Below are positions 43,824 to 53,160 of a stretch of 64,000 bases of DNA, one piece after another; position 1 is the first letter of the stretch; each line of letters begins with the position of its first letter. The position numbers and the translations under genes were made by a program. The stretch is from assembly GCA_965656525.1 (NCBI GenBank), contig CBFHKY010000018.1:1-64000 (forward strand). The letters run 5' to 3'. This stretch comes from Pseudomaricurvus sp965656525. GTDB taxonomy: Bacteria > Pseudomonadota > Gammaproteobacteria > Pseudomonadales > Cellvibrionaceae. The notes under the pieces are model-generated. The model did no database searches, had not been told where the DNA came from, and saw nothing but the letters and a program-made list of their open reading frames with translations.

Positions 43824-44402
43824 TCAGGATTCCAGAAAGTTGCGCAATAAATCATGACCGTGCTCGGTCAGAATCGATTCCGGATGAAATTGAACCCCTT
43901 CAACCGCCAGTGTTTTGTGCCGCACCCCCATGATTTCATCCACCTCGCCCGTATCTGTTTGTGTCCAGGCCGTCACTTCAAGGCAGTCAGGGAGACTGTC
44001 TTTTTCGATGACCAATGAATGGTAGCGCGTCGCCTGATAAGGGTTATTGAGGCCTTTAAACACTCCAGTATTAGCATGATAAATAGGAGACAACTTACCG
44101 TGCATCACCTGACGAGCACGAACAATATTGCCACCAAAGGCCTGACCGATACTCTGATGTCCCAGACAAATGCCCAACAGCGGAATTCGACCTGCAAACG
44201 TCTTAATCGTCTCGACTGAAATTCCGGCTTCATTCGGGGTGCAGGGGCCGGGAGAGATTACAATCTTTTCCGGTGCCATAACCTCGATGTCGGCGATGGT
44301 AATCTCATCGTTACGCACGACCTTTACGTCCGCTTGCAACTCGGCCAAATACTGCACCACGTTGTAAGTGAAGGAGTCGTAGTTATCAATCATTAAAATC
44401 AC
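43824..44402 (-). CDS. trpG: Anthranilate synthase glutamine amidotransferase subunit
   Basis: A 192-residue class I amidotransferase supplying ammonia to TrpE. The nucleophile is in LGICLGHQSIGQAFGG and the catalytic His in GVQFHPESILTEHG. The open frame extends to 44450, but GGAGGAG lies six bases before a GTG at 44402, and the product then begins MILMIDNYDSFTYN as in Pseudomonas. It lies 13 bp after trpE. Confidence 0.95.
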   Translation of the reverse strand: MILMIDNYDSFTYNVVQYLAELQADVKVVRNDEITIADIEVMAPEKIVISPGPCTPNEAGISVETIKTFAGRIPLLGICLGHQSIGQAFGGNIVRARQVMHGKLSPIYHANTGVFKGLNNPYQATRYHSLVIEKDSLPDCLEVTAWTQTDTGEVDEIMGVRHKTLAVEGVQFHPESILTEHGHDLLRNFLES

Positions 44403-44415
44403 AATGAACTCCTCC

Positions 44416-45882
44416 TTATTGGACCATTTCAACGGCGCGAAAGATCGCACGTGCTTTATTCATGGTTTCTTTCCATTCTAAGGCCGGGATCGAATCGGCC
44501 ACCACTCCCGCACCAGCTTGAACATACAAGGTCTGATCTTTAATAACCGCTGTGCGAATGGCAATTGCTGTATCCATATTGCCATTCCAAGACAAGTAAC
44601 CCACCGCGCCGCCGTAGACGCCCCGCTTTTCATGCTCCAGCTCATCAATGATTTGCATGGCACGAATCTTGGGCGCACCCGATAGCGTTCCAGCAGGCAG
44701 AGCGGCTCGCAAGACATCCATCGCACTTAAGCCACTTTTTAATTGCCCTGTCACGTTCGAGGTAATGTGCATGACATGAGAGTAGCGCTCCACTACCATT
44801 TTATCCGTCAGCGATACACTGCCCACCTGTGCGACACGCCCGACATCATTGCGCCCAAGATCAATAAGCATCAAATGCTCCGCAATTTCTTTAGGGTCAT
44901 TGACCAGCTCTTGCTCAAGCGCCACATCTTCTTCTGGGGTATGCCCGCGACGGCGCGTACCGGCAATCGGCCTTACGGTTACCTCTCCATCCTCAAGGCG
45001 AGCCAGAATTTCTGGACTGGAACCCACGACATGGTGATCCCCAAGATCGAGAAAATACATATAAGGAGACGGATTCAAGCTGCGCAAGGCGCGGTATAAA
45101 TTTAACGGTTGAGCCTGAAACGGTATCGACAAACGCTGCGAAATGACCACTTGCATGGTATCACCAGCCAACACGTACTCTTTAATGCGATCAACCGCTT
45201 GTCTGAAGTTCTCTTCACCAAAACTGGAGGTAAAATCAGACTCGGTCGCGCCGCCGGGGTGCATGTTCATTGGGGCCGTACTCGGTGTTCCCTCGTGCAG
45301 CTGCTTTTCCAACTCATTAAGACGTTGCTCAGCTCGCTGGTAACTGCCATCTTCGGCGGGGTCCACATGCACAATCAGAGTCAATGTGCCGGCCAGGTTA
45401 TCGAACACCAAAACTTCATCAGACACCATCAACAAGATATCTGGTGTAGCAATGGTGTCGGCGGGTACAGAAGCTTTTAGTTTTGGCTCCACGTAACGCA
45501 CACAATCGTAACCAAAATAACCTACCAACCCCCCGTTGAATCGCGGCAGGCCATCCAGCTCTGCAACGCGAAAACGTTGTTGGTATTCTTCCACAAACGA
45601 AAGCGGGTCGGCGCAATTCAGTGACTCAACCAGCTCACCGTCTGTTTCAATGGTGATCTGATCACCTTTCGCTTTTAGGACAGTGCGCGCAGGCAGGCCA
45701 ATCATGGAGTAGCGACCCCACTTTTCACCGCCGTGGACAGATTCAAACAAATAAGAATAAGGCCCCTGCGCCAGTTTCAGATAACTGGACAATGGCGTAT
45801 CAAGATCAGCCAAGACTTCTCGATACAAAGGGATGCGGTTATAGCCCTGCTTGGCTAACTCGCGGAATTTTTCTGGAGACAT
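44416..45882 (-). CDS. trpE: Anthranilate synthase component I
   Basis: A 488-residue chorismate-utilising enzyme making anthranilate, the first step to tryptophan. N-terminal GPYSYLFESVHGG includes the tryptophan-feedback region (LLES-like site). The chorismate domain shows VISQRLSIPF, PSPYMYFLDL, PIAGTRRRGHTPEED, ELVNDPKEIAEHLMLIDLGRNDVGRV and GTLSGAPKIRAMQIIDELE. It is the first gene of trpEGDC. The upstream 460 bp show no Trp-codon leader peptide, so control by attenuation is not seen. Confidence 0.97.
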   Translation of the reverse strand: MSPEKFRELAKQGYNRIPLYREVLADLDTPLSSYLKLAQGPYSYLFESVHGGEKWGRYSMIGLPARTVLKAKGDQITIETDGELVESLNCADPLSFVEEYQQRFRVAELDGLPRFNGGLVGYFGYDCVRYVEPKLKASVPADTIATPDILLMVSDEVLVFDNLAGTLTLIVHVDPAEDGSYQRAEQRLNELEKQLHEGTPSTAPMNMHPGGATESDFTSSFGEENFRQAVDRIKEYVLAGDTMQVVISQRLSIPFQAQPLNLYRALRSLNPSPYMYFLDLGDHHVVGSSPEILARLEDGEVTVRPIAGTRRRGHTPEEDVALEQELVNDPKEIAEHLMLIDLGRNDVGRVAQVGSVSLTDKMVVERYSHVMHITSNVTGQLKSGLSAMDVLRAALPAGTLSGAPKIRAMQIIDELEHEKRGVYGGAVGYLSWNGNMDTAIAIRTAVIKDQTLYVQAGAGVVADSIPALEWKETMNKARAIFRAVEMVQ

Positions 45883-46342
45883 AGGTCGCTCTTTTGGAAT
45901 TCAGGTGACGGACAGATGCATTCGCGCACGCGCGCTGCTTCGAAATGAGCCGATAGCTCATAAGGGAACTAAGGGCGCCATCGTCCCCAGCAGGAAAAGA
46001 CTATTGCCAAATTGCAGGTGTTCACAGACATACCTAATCTATACATTCACAGGACCGACCCAAAAGAAATTGTCAGCGGCCTAAAAAACAGGCGTTAGTT
46101 TAGCCCCTCACTTGTCGACTGTACAGACACAAGGCTGTGGATTCACATTACCGAAGCATATTGATAGCCGCCTTTTTATACTCAACCGACGACACCGAGA
46201 CGAGATTGATACATTGCCAATTGGCACAATGCTCACTAACCTGTGATAACAGTGGCACACTTAATCGAATCGCATAACGTACCAACAACACATTTCATTA
46301 ACATGCGACTCTGCCACGGCGGCAAAATACAAAGAGGAACCC
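45883..46342. other. trpE-DUF294 divergent intergenic region (460 bp)
   Basis: Divergent promoters must lie here. It has a palindrome-rich site at 46211-46230 (centre TGCCAATTGGCA, 46214-46225) and AT-rich stretches. No tandem Trp codons, no tRNA and no open frame of coding character were found. Confidence 0.5.
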
Positions 46343-48241
46343 ATGGAAGCAGAAGTTCGAGAAATTCGAGATCATCTGAGCCTTAATCCCCCATTCGACA
46401 CGTTGCCGGAAGAACTGCTTGAAGAAGTCGCCAGCCATGTAGAGATTGCCTACTTCAAGGCTGGCACGATGATTCTTGAGCATGCGCAACCAATCAACGA
46501 ACTGCCTTATATCCGCAGTGGAGCGGTAGAGGTCTATCATCATAACGGTGAGCTTTATAATCGACTGGAAGAAGGCGATATCTTTGGTCAATTCGGCCTT
46601 TTACGACAAAGGCGAGTGCGGTTCCCCGTAAAAGCCATAGAGGACACCCTGCTCTATCGCATTCCTTATAGTATTTTTGATCGTTTATGTGACGATGATA
46701 GTTTTGCTGATTTTGTCGAATTGTCTGGCTCGCGATTAAAGAGCACTGTGGATCAGACTCTACGCGAAAACGACCTTATGACCACTCGTGTTCGAAAGCT
46801 GATCAGCCGCTTGCCGCTCATGGTGCAGACTACTGTCTCGGTTCAAGAGGTCGCCACCCTGATGACGGACAATTCCGTGTCTTCGGTGCTATTGATTGAT
46901 CCCGCTACCCAAGAAAGCGATGATACCGTGTTTTCCGACGATGAAGGTCGCTTATGGCGACTGGCTGGGATGGTCACCGATGAAGACCTCAGAGTTCAAG
47001 TCGTCGCCAAGGGCGCAAGCCCAGAAATGCCAGTTGGCGAGCTGACTCACCACCGCTTGATTACGGTTCAGTCGGATGAGTCAGTGAATGAAGCTATGCT
47101 GATTATGCTGCGTAATCATATTCAGCGCTTGCCCGTACTTCACCGCCGACGCCCAGTCGGCGTATTGCATCTCTCTGATATTGTTCGCTATGAAACCAAC
47201 AGCAGCCTCTATTTGGTCAGCAATATTTTCAGTCGCAGCTCGGTGCGAGACCTCTCTCGTTTAGTACCTGAAATGCGTGCAGCTTTTGTACGACTGGTGG
47301 AGGCAGGATCAACGTCACAAATGATTGGCGATGCTATGTCTAGCATTGGGCGAAGCTTAATGCGACGCCTGATCGAATTGGCGGAAGATGAACTTGGTCC
47401 ACCGCCAGTTCCTTATTGCTTTATGGTACACGGTTCTTTAGCCCGTCACGCCCAATCGGTGATTACCGATCAAGATAATGCCATTGTGATACACGACAGT
47501 TTTGATCCTGAGCAGCACGATGAATACTTTAAAACCTTGGCACAAAAAGTCAGCGACGGATTGAACGCCTGTGGGTACCCCTATTGCAAAGGCAATGTTA
47601 TGGCCACGAATGATGACTGGCGGCAACCGCTTGCTCGGTGGAAACAATACTTCGAAGAATGGATTGCCAAACCGGATCCGCAGGGATTACTGCACAGCTG
47701 TATTTTCTTTGACCTAGATGCCGTTCACGGGGAAGAGCGCTTGGTAGAAGCACTGCAAGATGTGATTGCAACGCAGGCGCGAAATAACCCGAGATTCCTT
47801 GCTGCGATGGCTCGTAATGCGCTCAGCCGAACTCCGCCTCTAGGTTTTTTTCGCACATTTGTGATGGAAACCGACGGTCGTCAGCATAAGGTCATCAATA
47901 TAAAACGCCGCGGCGTGGCCCCCATGACCGATGTCATCCGCGTTCACGCATTGGCGGCGGGGTCTCGGGCACAAAACAGCATTGAGCGCTTGCGAGACAT
48001 TGATCAAGCAAAGATTTTACCGGCAGGTCAAGTGGACAAATTACGGTACGCGCTGGAGTTTATCGCTCAAGTACGCATGCGTCACCAAGCTTTTGAACTG
48101 CAAAATGACCAACCTGTGGATAATGCGATTGAACCCGAAAACATCGACACAACAGAGCGTCATAATTTGAAAGAGGCGTTCCAGGTTCTGAGCAATGCAC
48201 AGAATTTCCTCCGCTTTCGTTACACAGGCTCGGCGCAATAG
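46343..48241 (+). CDS. cNMP-binding/CBS/DUF294 nucleotidyltransferase-like protein
   Basis: A 632-residue cytoplasmic signalling protein. Residues 14-130 are a cyclic-nucleotide-binding domain (EEGDIFGQFGLL), followed by two CBS repeats (about 155-290; ITVQSDESVNEAMLIM, RPVGVLHLSDI). Residues about 325-450 are the DUF294 putative nucleotidyltransferase with HGSLAR (363-368) and Asp376-x-Asp378, and a C-terminal DUF294_C helical domain completes it. It resembles GlnD-type nucleotidyltransferases but the target is unknown. AAGAGGAA lies before the ATG. The next gene starts directly at its stop. In Pseudomonas this pair precedes an acetate-type symporter; that gene is not here. Confidence 0.88.
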   Translation: MEAEVREIRDHLSLNPPFDTLPEELLEEVASHVEIAYFKAGTMILEHAQPINELPYIRSGAVEVYHHNGELYNRLEEGDIFGQFGLLRQRRVRFPVKAIEDTLLYRIPYSIFDRLCDDDSFADFVELSGSRLKSTVDQTLRENDLMTTRVRKLISRLPLMVQTTVSVQEVATLMTDNSVSSVLLIDPATQESDDTVFSDDEGRLWRLAGMVTDEDLRVQVVAKGASPEMPVGELTHHRLITVQSDESVNEAMLIMLRNHIQRLPVLHRRRPVGVLHLSDIVRYETNSSLYLVSNIFSRSSVRDLSRLVPEMRAAFVRLVEAGSTSQMIGDAMSSIGRSLMRRLIELAEDELGPPPVPYCFMVHGSLARHAQSVITDQDNAIVIHDSFDPEQHDEYFKTLAQKVSDGLNACGYPYCKGNVMATNDDWRQPLARWKQYFEEWIAKPDPQGLLHSCIFFDLDAVHGEERLVEALQDVIATQARNNPRFLAAMARNALSRTPPLGFFRTFVMETDGRQHKVINIKRRGVAPMTDVIRVHALAAGSRAQNSIERLRDIDQAKILPAGQVDKLRYALEFIAQVRMRHQAFELQNDQPVDNAIEPENIDTTERHNLKEAFQVLSNAQNFLRFRYTGSAQ

Positions 48242-48964
48242 ATGTCATTACCACGCTCACAACAGAAGACAATAGACCAGTGGCAACGCTACCAAACACA
48301 CCAAGCTAGCGTATGCCAAAACACCGTTTTACAGCGTTTTTATCGCACGCCTGTGCCCAACCCGGACACACCTCTGTCGGAAACTCCATTGATGGCATTA
48401 GACTTTGAGACTACCGGTTTAGAGCCCCATAACAACGAAATTGTCAGTATTGGCATGGTGCCTTTCACGCTGAAGGGCATACGCCCAGCCGAGGGTTATT
48501 ATCAGGTAGTAAAACCTGCCAGAACACTGAACGAAGAGTCCATTGCTTTTCATCGCATCACTCACTCACAAGTGGATCAGGCTCCGCCCTTGGCGCAAGT
48601 CTTGGATGAACTCGTACAACGGATCAGCGGAAGCATGGTCGTCGTTCACTACCGGCAGATCGAAAGACCGTTTCTTGATTTAGCGTGCCATCAGCTTTGG
48701 AGTGAAAACTGTTTATTCCCATTAATCGATACGATGGCAATTGAAGCTCGGTGGGAACGGCAAGGTTGGGGCAAGAAAGTAAAACAAGCATTAGGCATGC
48801 AGCTGAAGTCTATTCGCTTGAGTGACAGTCGTGAGCGATATGGTTTACCCGTGTACTCATCACATCATGCAAAAGTTGATGCCATGGCCACAGCAGAGTT
48901 ATTTTTAGCTCAGGTGGCCCGGCACTACGCCCCCACAACACCCATTGGGCAGTTGTGGGATTAA
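48242..48964 (+). CDS. DnaQ-like 3'-5' exonuclease
   Basis: A 240-residue DEDDh exonuclease. Exo I is LDFETTG (Asp54, Glu56). Exo II is HYRQIERPFL with Glu141 where most families have Asp. Exo III is HHAKVDAMATAE (His209, Asp213). It lacks the polymerase-binding region of DnaQ. Its ATG abuts the upstream stop with no gap, so it is probably translated with the cNMP/CBS protein. The role may be RNA or DNA trimming in response to the regulator, but this is unproven. Confidence 0.85.
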   Translation: MSLPRSQQKTIDQWQRYQTHQASVCQNTVLQRFYRTPVPNPDTPLSETPLMALDFETTGLEPHNNEIVSIGMVPFTLKGIRPAEGYYQVVKPARTLNEESIAFHRITHSQVDQAPPLAQVLDELVQRISGSMVVVHYRQIERPFLDLACHQLWSENCLFPLIDTMAIEARWERQGWGKKVKQALGMQLKSIRLSDSRERYGLPVYSSHHAKVDAMATAELFLAQVARHYAPTTPIGQLWD

Positions 48965-48983
48965 AGCGTTAATGGCTTAAGGT

Positions 48984-50651
48984 TTAACCCGCTTTTGGCG
49001 TTCGCGGCTCACTCATCAGACCGCGAATAATGGAATAGCAACCCACCAGCAGCACCAAGGTGAACGGCAAACCAGCAGAGATAGCTGCAGCTTGTAACGC
49101 GCCGAGTCCACCACCCAGTAAAAGAGCAATCGCGATCGCGCCTTCGGTCACCCCCCAAAATACACGCTGTGGTTTTGGGGCATCAATCTTACCGCCAGCT
49201 GTGATGGTATCGATCACCAAAGAGCCTGAGTCCGACGATGTCACAAAAAAGACAATCACCAAAACAATACCGATGAAAGAAGTGATTTCAGACATAGGCA
49301 ATTGCTCAAGCATAACAAACAACTGTAAGGACAAATCCGCCGACGCTACCCCGTCAAACCCCTCTTGCAGCTGTTTGATAGCGGTGGTGCCGAAGGCCGT
49401 CATCCAAAACACGGAGACAACAGAAGGAATCAGCAATACCGATACCAAGAACTCACGCACGCTACGACCACGGCTAACACGAGCGATAAACATACCAACG
49501 AAAGGCGACCAACTAATCCACCAAGCCCAGTAGAACGTCGTCCAGCCTTGGCTGAAGTTGGCGTCATCACGGTTAAAAGGATTAGACAATGCAGGAAGCT
49601 CGGTAAAATAACTTCCTAGGCTGGAAAAGAACCCCGTCATGATCAACATCGTTGGCCCGACGAACACCACAAACATCAGCAGTGCAAACGCCAGTAGCAT
49701 ATTGATTTCTGATAAACGTTTTACGCCTTTATCTACACCAGCCACAATCGAGAAGATAGCGATGGCACTGATGCCTGCAATCAGCAAAACCAGTGTTGTA
49801 TTGCCGTCTCCGATGCCAAACAAATGATCCAAACCAGAAGCCGCTTGTTGTGCACCAATCCCCAAAGACGTCGCCAAACCAAACAACGTGGCAAATACCG
49901 CTAGGATATCAATGAGATGCCCTGGCCAGCCCCAGATACGTTCACCCAAAATAGGATAAAAGATCGAACGTACGGTTAGCGGCAACCCCTTATTAAAAGA
50001 GAAAATAGCCAATGATAAAGCCACAATGGCATAAATAGCCCAAGGGTGAAGCCCCCAGTGGAAGATGGTCGAAGCCATACTCAGCTTCAGCGAACCTTCC
50101 GTATCCCCAATAGCAGCTCCCAATGGGGCCCAATCAGAGCGCAATCCATTTTCACCTACCGAGGTGCCACCCATCGAAGTGCCATAGTGAGCCAGCGGCT
50201 CAGAAACACCATAGAAGACCAAACCGATGCCCATGCCGGCGGCAAAAAGCATAGAAAACCATGACAGTCTTGAAAAGTCCGGAGTCGCCTCTGCTCCTCC
50301 AATTCGGACTCGCCCTAAGGGCGACACAATCAACCCTAAGCAGACGACCACGAAAATATTCGCCGAAAACAAGAAAAACCAAGTCATGTGGGTATTGATC
50401 CAGTTCTTACCGGCCTGGAACATATCGGTAGACTGCTCAGGAAAGGCAAGAGAGGCCAATACGAAGGCCAGTACCACCAGAGAGGAAACAACAAATACCG
50501 CACTGTGAATATCAATATTGATACCCAGAGGGCTAGCTTTGTAATTGTCCTGACCGATTTGGTAATCGGTATCGATTAAGTTGGCAGCGCCGTCTGGTGC
50601 CGGGACTCCCAATACTTCTGTTGTTGCGGAGTTGTCGGGCTTTTGTTCCAC
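48984..50651 (-). CDS. BCCT-family betaine/choline/carnitine transporter
   Basis: A 555-residue inner-membrane transporter with 12 helices and a long cytoplasmic N-terminus. The BCCT signature is WAWWISWSPFVGMFIARVSRGR, with Trp375, 377, 378 and 381 forming the aromatic box, and GMGIGLVFYGVSEP (139-152) on the sodium side. Substrates are quaternary amines such as glycine betaine, choline or ectoine; the specific one cannot be read off. It follows the porin gene by 110 bp on the same strand, after a terminator-like hairpin that could make its expression partly separate. Confidence 0.93.
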   Translation of the reverse strand: MEQKPDNSATTEVLGVPAPDGAANLIDTDYQIGQDNYKASPLGINIDIHSAVFVVSSLVVLAFVLASLAFPEQSTDMFQAGKNWINTHMTWFFLFSANIFVVVCLGLIVSPLGRVRIGGAEATPDFSRLSWFSMLFAAGMGIGLVFYGVSEPLAHYGTSMGGTSVGENGLRSDWAPLGAAIGDTEGSLKLSMASTIFHWGLHPWAIYAIVALSLAIFSFNKGLPLTVRSIFYPILGERIWGWPGHLIDILAVFATLFGLATSLGIGAQQAASGLDHLFGIGDGNTTLVLLIAGISAIAIFSIVAGVDKGVKRLSEINMLLAFALLMFVVFVGPTMLIMTGFFSSLGSYFTELPALSNPFNRDDANFSQGWTTFYWAWWISWSPFVGMFIARVSRGRSVREFLVSVLLIPSVVSVFWMTAFGTTAIKQLQEGFDGVASADLSLQLFVMLEQLPMSEITSFIGIVLVIVFFVTSSDSGSLVIDTITAGGKIDAPKPQRVFWGVTEGAIAIALLLGGGLGALQAAAISAGLPFTLVLLVGCYSIIRGLMSEPRTPKAG

Positions 50652-50706
50652 AGTGTGCTCCTTGTATGAATAAACTTAACGGGTATTACACATGAAAAAA
50701 CAAAAT

Positions 50707-50752
50707 ACCTGCCATCACCAAACTCCATTTATTGAGTCTAGTGATGACAGGT
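50707..50752 (-). terminator. Terminator between porin and BCCT genes
   Basis: Two 19-base arms with 16 pairs (ACCTGCCATCAC... and ...GTGATGACAGGT) and an 8-base loop. On the minus strand it is followed by ATTTTGTTTTTTC. It lies 9 bp after the porin stop. Confidence 0.75.
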
Positions 50753-50761
50753 GTTTTGAAT

Positions 50762-52066
50762 TTAGAAGTAATAACCGAAATTGATGTTGAAGCGAGTGAT
50801 CCACTGATCATCCGCATTGGCGCCCAATCGATCGCCAAATGCAGAATCACCGCCGACAAACTCATTGCCATTAGAGAAGGCCAGATCGTTATAGATGTAC
50901 CAACCATTGCGAGCAAGAGCCACGCCAAGAACAATCAGGTCACTGTCATTGAAGCCACTTTCGTCTTTAATGATGGAGCTGTACTCTAAGTAAGGCACCA
51001 TGTAGTCCAGCCAGTCGATGTTCTTAGTGACGTGAGTGTAACTGAGGGATACCGCAGGTACCCACGCTTCTGCAGCAGCCGTACTAGGAAAGTCGTAAGC
51101 ACCGAACTGCACCAGAGCATCTGTCCCTAGTGGTTGATTGGCGTCTACATCGTATTCGTAACGGGTCAACTGTGATGCCAGCTTTAAATTGCCCCACTTG
51201 TTAATCATATGCACGGAAGCGGCGTAATGATCACCATCGGACTGAGCACCCTTGCTCTCTAGCTCACTCATTTGCAAGGAAAAGCCCAAGTCGGTAGAGA
51301 CCCCATCGCCACTGTCTGCCATGGAGTAAATACCGCGAACGTTAAATTGATTGCGCTCTTCGTAACCATTACCAGATTCGTTCACGATATCGTACGAATA
51401 ACGGGCACTGTCACGGCTGGCACCTTTGTACTGACCTTCGTCGGCAAAATAATAGGCCACATCCCACGCCCAATTGCCGTTACGAGTGCTGTATTTCACA
51501 CCCAAGTCCATATCATCCGACAAACCAACGTAATAGTGCTGATCGAACAACCAGCTCTGAGAAACACCGTAAGCACCGGGACCAAAAGGCACTCGGTTAA
51601 CACCTACCTGCACCTGACTATCGTCTTCAAACGTGTAACCTAGCCAAGCAGTGTGAAGAAAGTTGTAACCGTTGTACCAACGGTACTCAACTTTGGCCGC
51701 ATAAGGGCCCTTGTTGTAATCCAAGTTGATGCGCAAGGTGTCCAGATTCACATTACCGTCATCTTCCCATGCGCGACTGGCGGAGCCGCCGCTGGAGGCA
51801 GAGTAATCACCGACGGTGTAGTTGGCACGCATGGCACCGCCAATTTTCAAGTTGCCAATCTTGATAGGAGCATCAGCTTTGGTCAGTTGAACGTTATCGG
51901 CCTGCGTTGTTTTCAGTTCCTCAGTGGCCGCTTTTAATTCAGCTTGTAACTGCTGAATACGATCTTGAAGCTCAGCTTCGGTCGCCGCAGAAACGGGCAT
52001 TGAGGAAAATAAAAGAAAGGCCAGTAATGAACGGTGTGGCAGTCCATTGGACAAAGTTTTTATCAT
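50762..52066 (-). CDS. Outer-membrane porin-like beta-barrel protein
   Basis: A 434-residue outer-membrane protein. Signal peptide (cut near SAA in MPVSAATEAE), then a heptad coiled coil LQDRIQQLQAELKAATEEL (about 34-55) and a beta-rich barrel of alternating aromatic and polar residues ending in NINFGYYF. A C-terminal Phe is the BAM targeting mark. It resembles OprP/OprO or carbohydrate porins with an N-terminal coiled coil, so it may be trimeric. CTAGGAG lies before the ATG. Its position before a BCCT gene suggests outer-membrane uptake of the same solutes. Ion preference is not known. Confidence 0.85.
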   Translation of the reverse strand: MIKTLSNGLPHRSLLAFLLFSSMPVSAATEAELQDRIQQLQAELKAATEELKTTQADNVQLTKADAPIKIGNLKIGGAMRANYTVGDYSASSGGSASRAWEDDGNVNLDTLRINLDYNKGPYAAKVEYRWYNGYNFLHTAWLGYTFEDDSQVQVGVNRVPFGPGAYGVSQSWLFDQHYYVGLSDDMDLGVKYSTRNGNWAWDVAYYFADEGQYKGASRDSARYSYDIVNESGNGYEERNQFNVRGIYSMADSGDGVSTDLGFSLQMSELESKGAQSDGDHYAASVHMINKWGNLKLASQLTRYEYDVDANQPLGTDALVQFGAYDFPSTAAAEAWVPAVSLSYTHVTKNIDWLDYMVPYLEYSSIIKDESGFNDSDLIVLGVALARNGWYIYNDLAFSNGNEFVGGDSAFGDRLGANADDQWITRFNINFGYYF

Positions 52067-52468
52067 GTTGCAATCTCCTAGAGCAGATATACGGTTATTT
52101 ATAATATTATGGGTGTTTTTTTACTTAGTACACTATGGGCCATAACGCTATAAGATTCCACCCTACGCAAACCACCACATTACAGATCACATCCGCATAA
52201 AAAAGACCAAACTCACTATTTACTGGCTATAACTGCCTAGAATTCCGCCTAACTATCCTCGTTAAAGAACAAAAGGCACTCTGTTGTAAGCACAAAAACA
52301 GACGCCTAAACCCTTGAGCTGTTGGGCTGAATAAACGTACGGAACGTTAAAATGTGAAGACCACAAAAGGTTTCACTGAAAGCAATGCGTCGAAGCAAAA
52401 AGTGGTAGGCATAACAATAGCTGTGGCAGGCTCACTCTGCCAATTCATCCATTGATTAAAAGGGCCGT
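52067..52468. other. gph-porin intergenic region (402 bp)
   Basis: The porin promoter region. It carries an EctR-like site (52122-52139) and TAATAT/TATAAA stretches downstream of it (52101-52112, minus strand reading) that could be a -10 element. The rest, nearer to gph, shows no gene. Confidence 0.55.
52122..52139 (-). promoter_or_regulatory. EctR-like operator upstream of porin-BCCT genes
   Basis: TACTTAGT-AC-ACTATGGG, with the same centre and core TAGTACAC as both sites of the ectA-ectR region. It lies 55 bp upstream of the porin ATG, overlapping the likely -35 area. Repression by EctR is inference. Confidence 0.6.
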
Positions 52469-53158
52469 TTACTGATGAAAAAAGGCGTGCAAATTATCCG
52501 TCAGCCAATCGGGGGATTCTTCCGCCACGGGGCAGCCATGGTTATACCCATAAGTCACGGCCAAAGAAGCCACGCCAGCGGCTCGAGCGGCCACTATGTC
52601 GTTGCGGGAATCCCCCACCATCAAGGCGCGTGCCGGTGGGATACGGTAATGTGACAACACGTGCTGAAGCGGTGCTGGGTCTGGCTTCTTGACGGGCAGG
52701 CTATCACCACCCAGCCAAAGGCCAAAAAAGTCATTGATACCCAACTGGGCCAGTAAAGCAGGCACGAATTGACTGGGCTTATTCGTGATCACAACTTGCT
52801 CAACGCCTTGCCCTTGCAACAACAGCAAAGCCTCCTTTACACCCGGGTATAAGCGTGAGTGCTGACCATTAGAAACACGGTAATGGCGCACAAAACCTTG
52901 CAGAGCCTCATCGACGCGCCTCTGTTCAACGGCCGACTCTGATAGCTGCAGTGAAAATGCCAACGCACGGCGCATTAGCACCTCAGCACCATTGCCAACC
53001 CAAGCTCTGATGCGACCTTCCTCTGCCGCCTTAAAGCCTAGTTCTACCAGTACCGCATCCACAGCAACTGCGATATCCGGTACACTGTCCACCAAGGTGC
53101 CATCCAAATCAAACATGACAAGAGCTGGTGCGTGGGAATAGTGCTGTTTAAAGTCCAT
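52469..53158 (-). CDS. gph: Phosphoglycolate phosphatase
   Basis: A 229-residue HAD phosphatase removing phosphate from 2-phosphoglycolate. Motif I is VMFDLDGTLVDSVPDI, motif II TNKPSQFV and motif III/IV KPDPAPLQHVLSHY with MVGDSRNDIVAARAAGV. The gap to rpe is two bases. rpe-gph is a common pair and in pseudomonads it precedes trpE; here trpE is 7 kb away. Confidence 0.95.
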   Translation of the reverse strand: MDFKQHYSHAPALVMFDLDGTLVDSVPDIAVAVDAVLVELGFKAAEEGRIRAWVGNGAEVLMRRALAFSLQLSESAVEQRRVDEALQGFVRHYRVSNGQHSRLYPGVKEALLLLQGQGVEQVVITNKPSQFVPALLAQLGINDFFGLWLGGDSLPVKKPDPAPLQHVLSHYRIPPARALMVGDSRNDIVAARAAGVASLAVTYGYNHGCPVAEESPDWLTDNLHAFFHQ

Positions 53159-53160
53159 TC

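Noticed and set aside
45883..46342. Possible trp attenuator or leader peptide upstream of trpE
   Set aside because: No tandem Trp codons, no antiterminator/terminator hairpins in the minus-strand leader.
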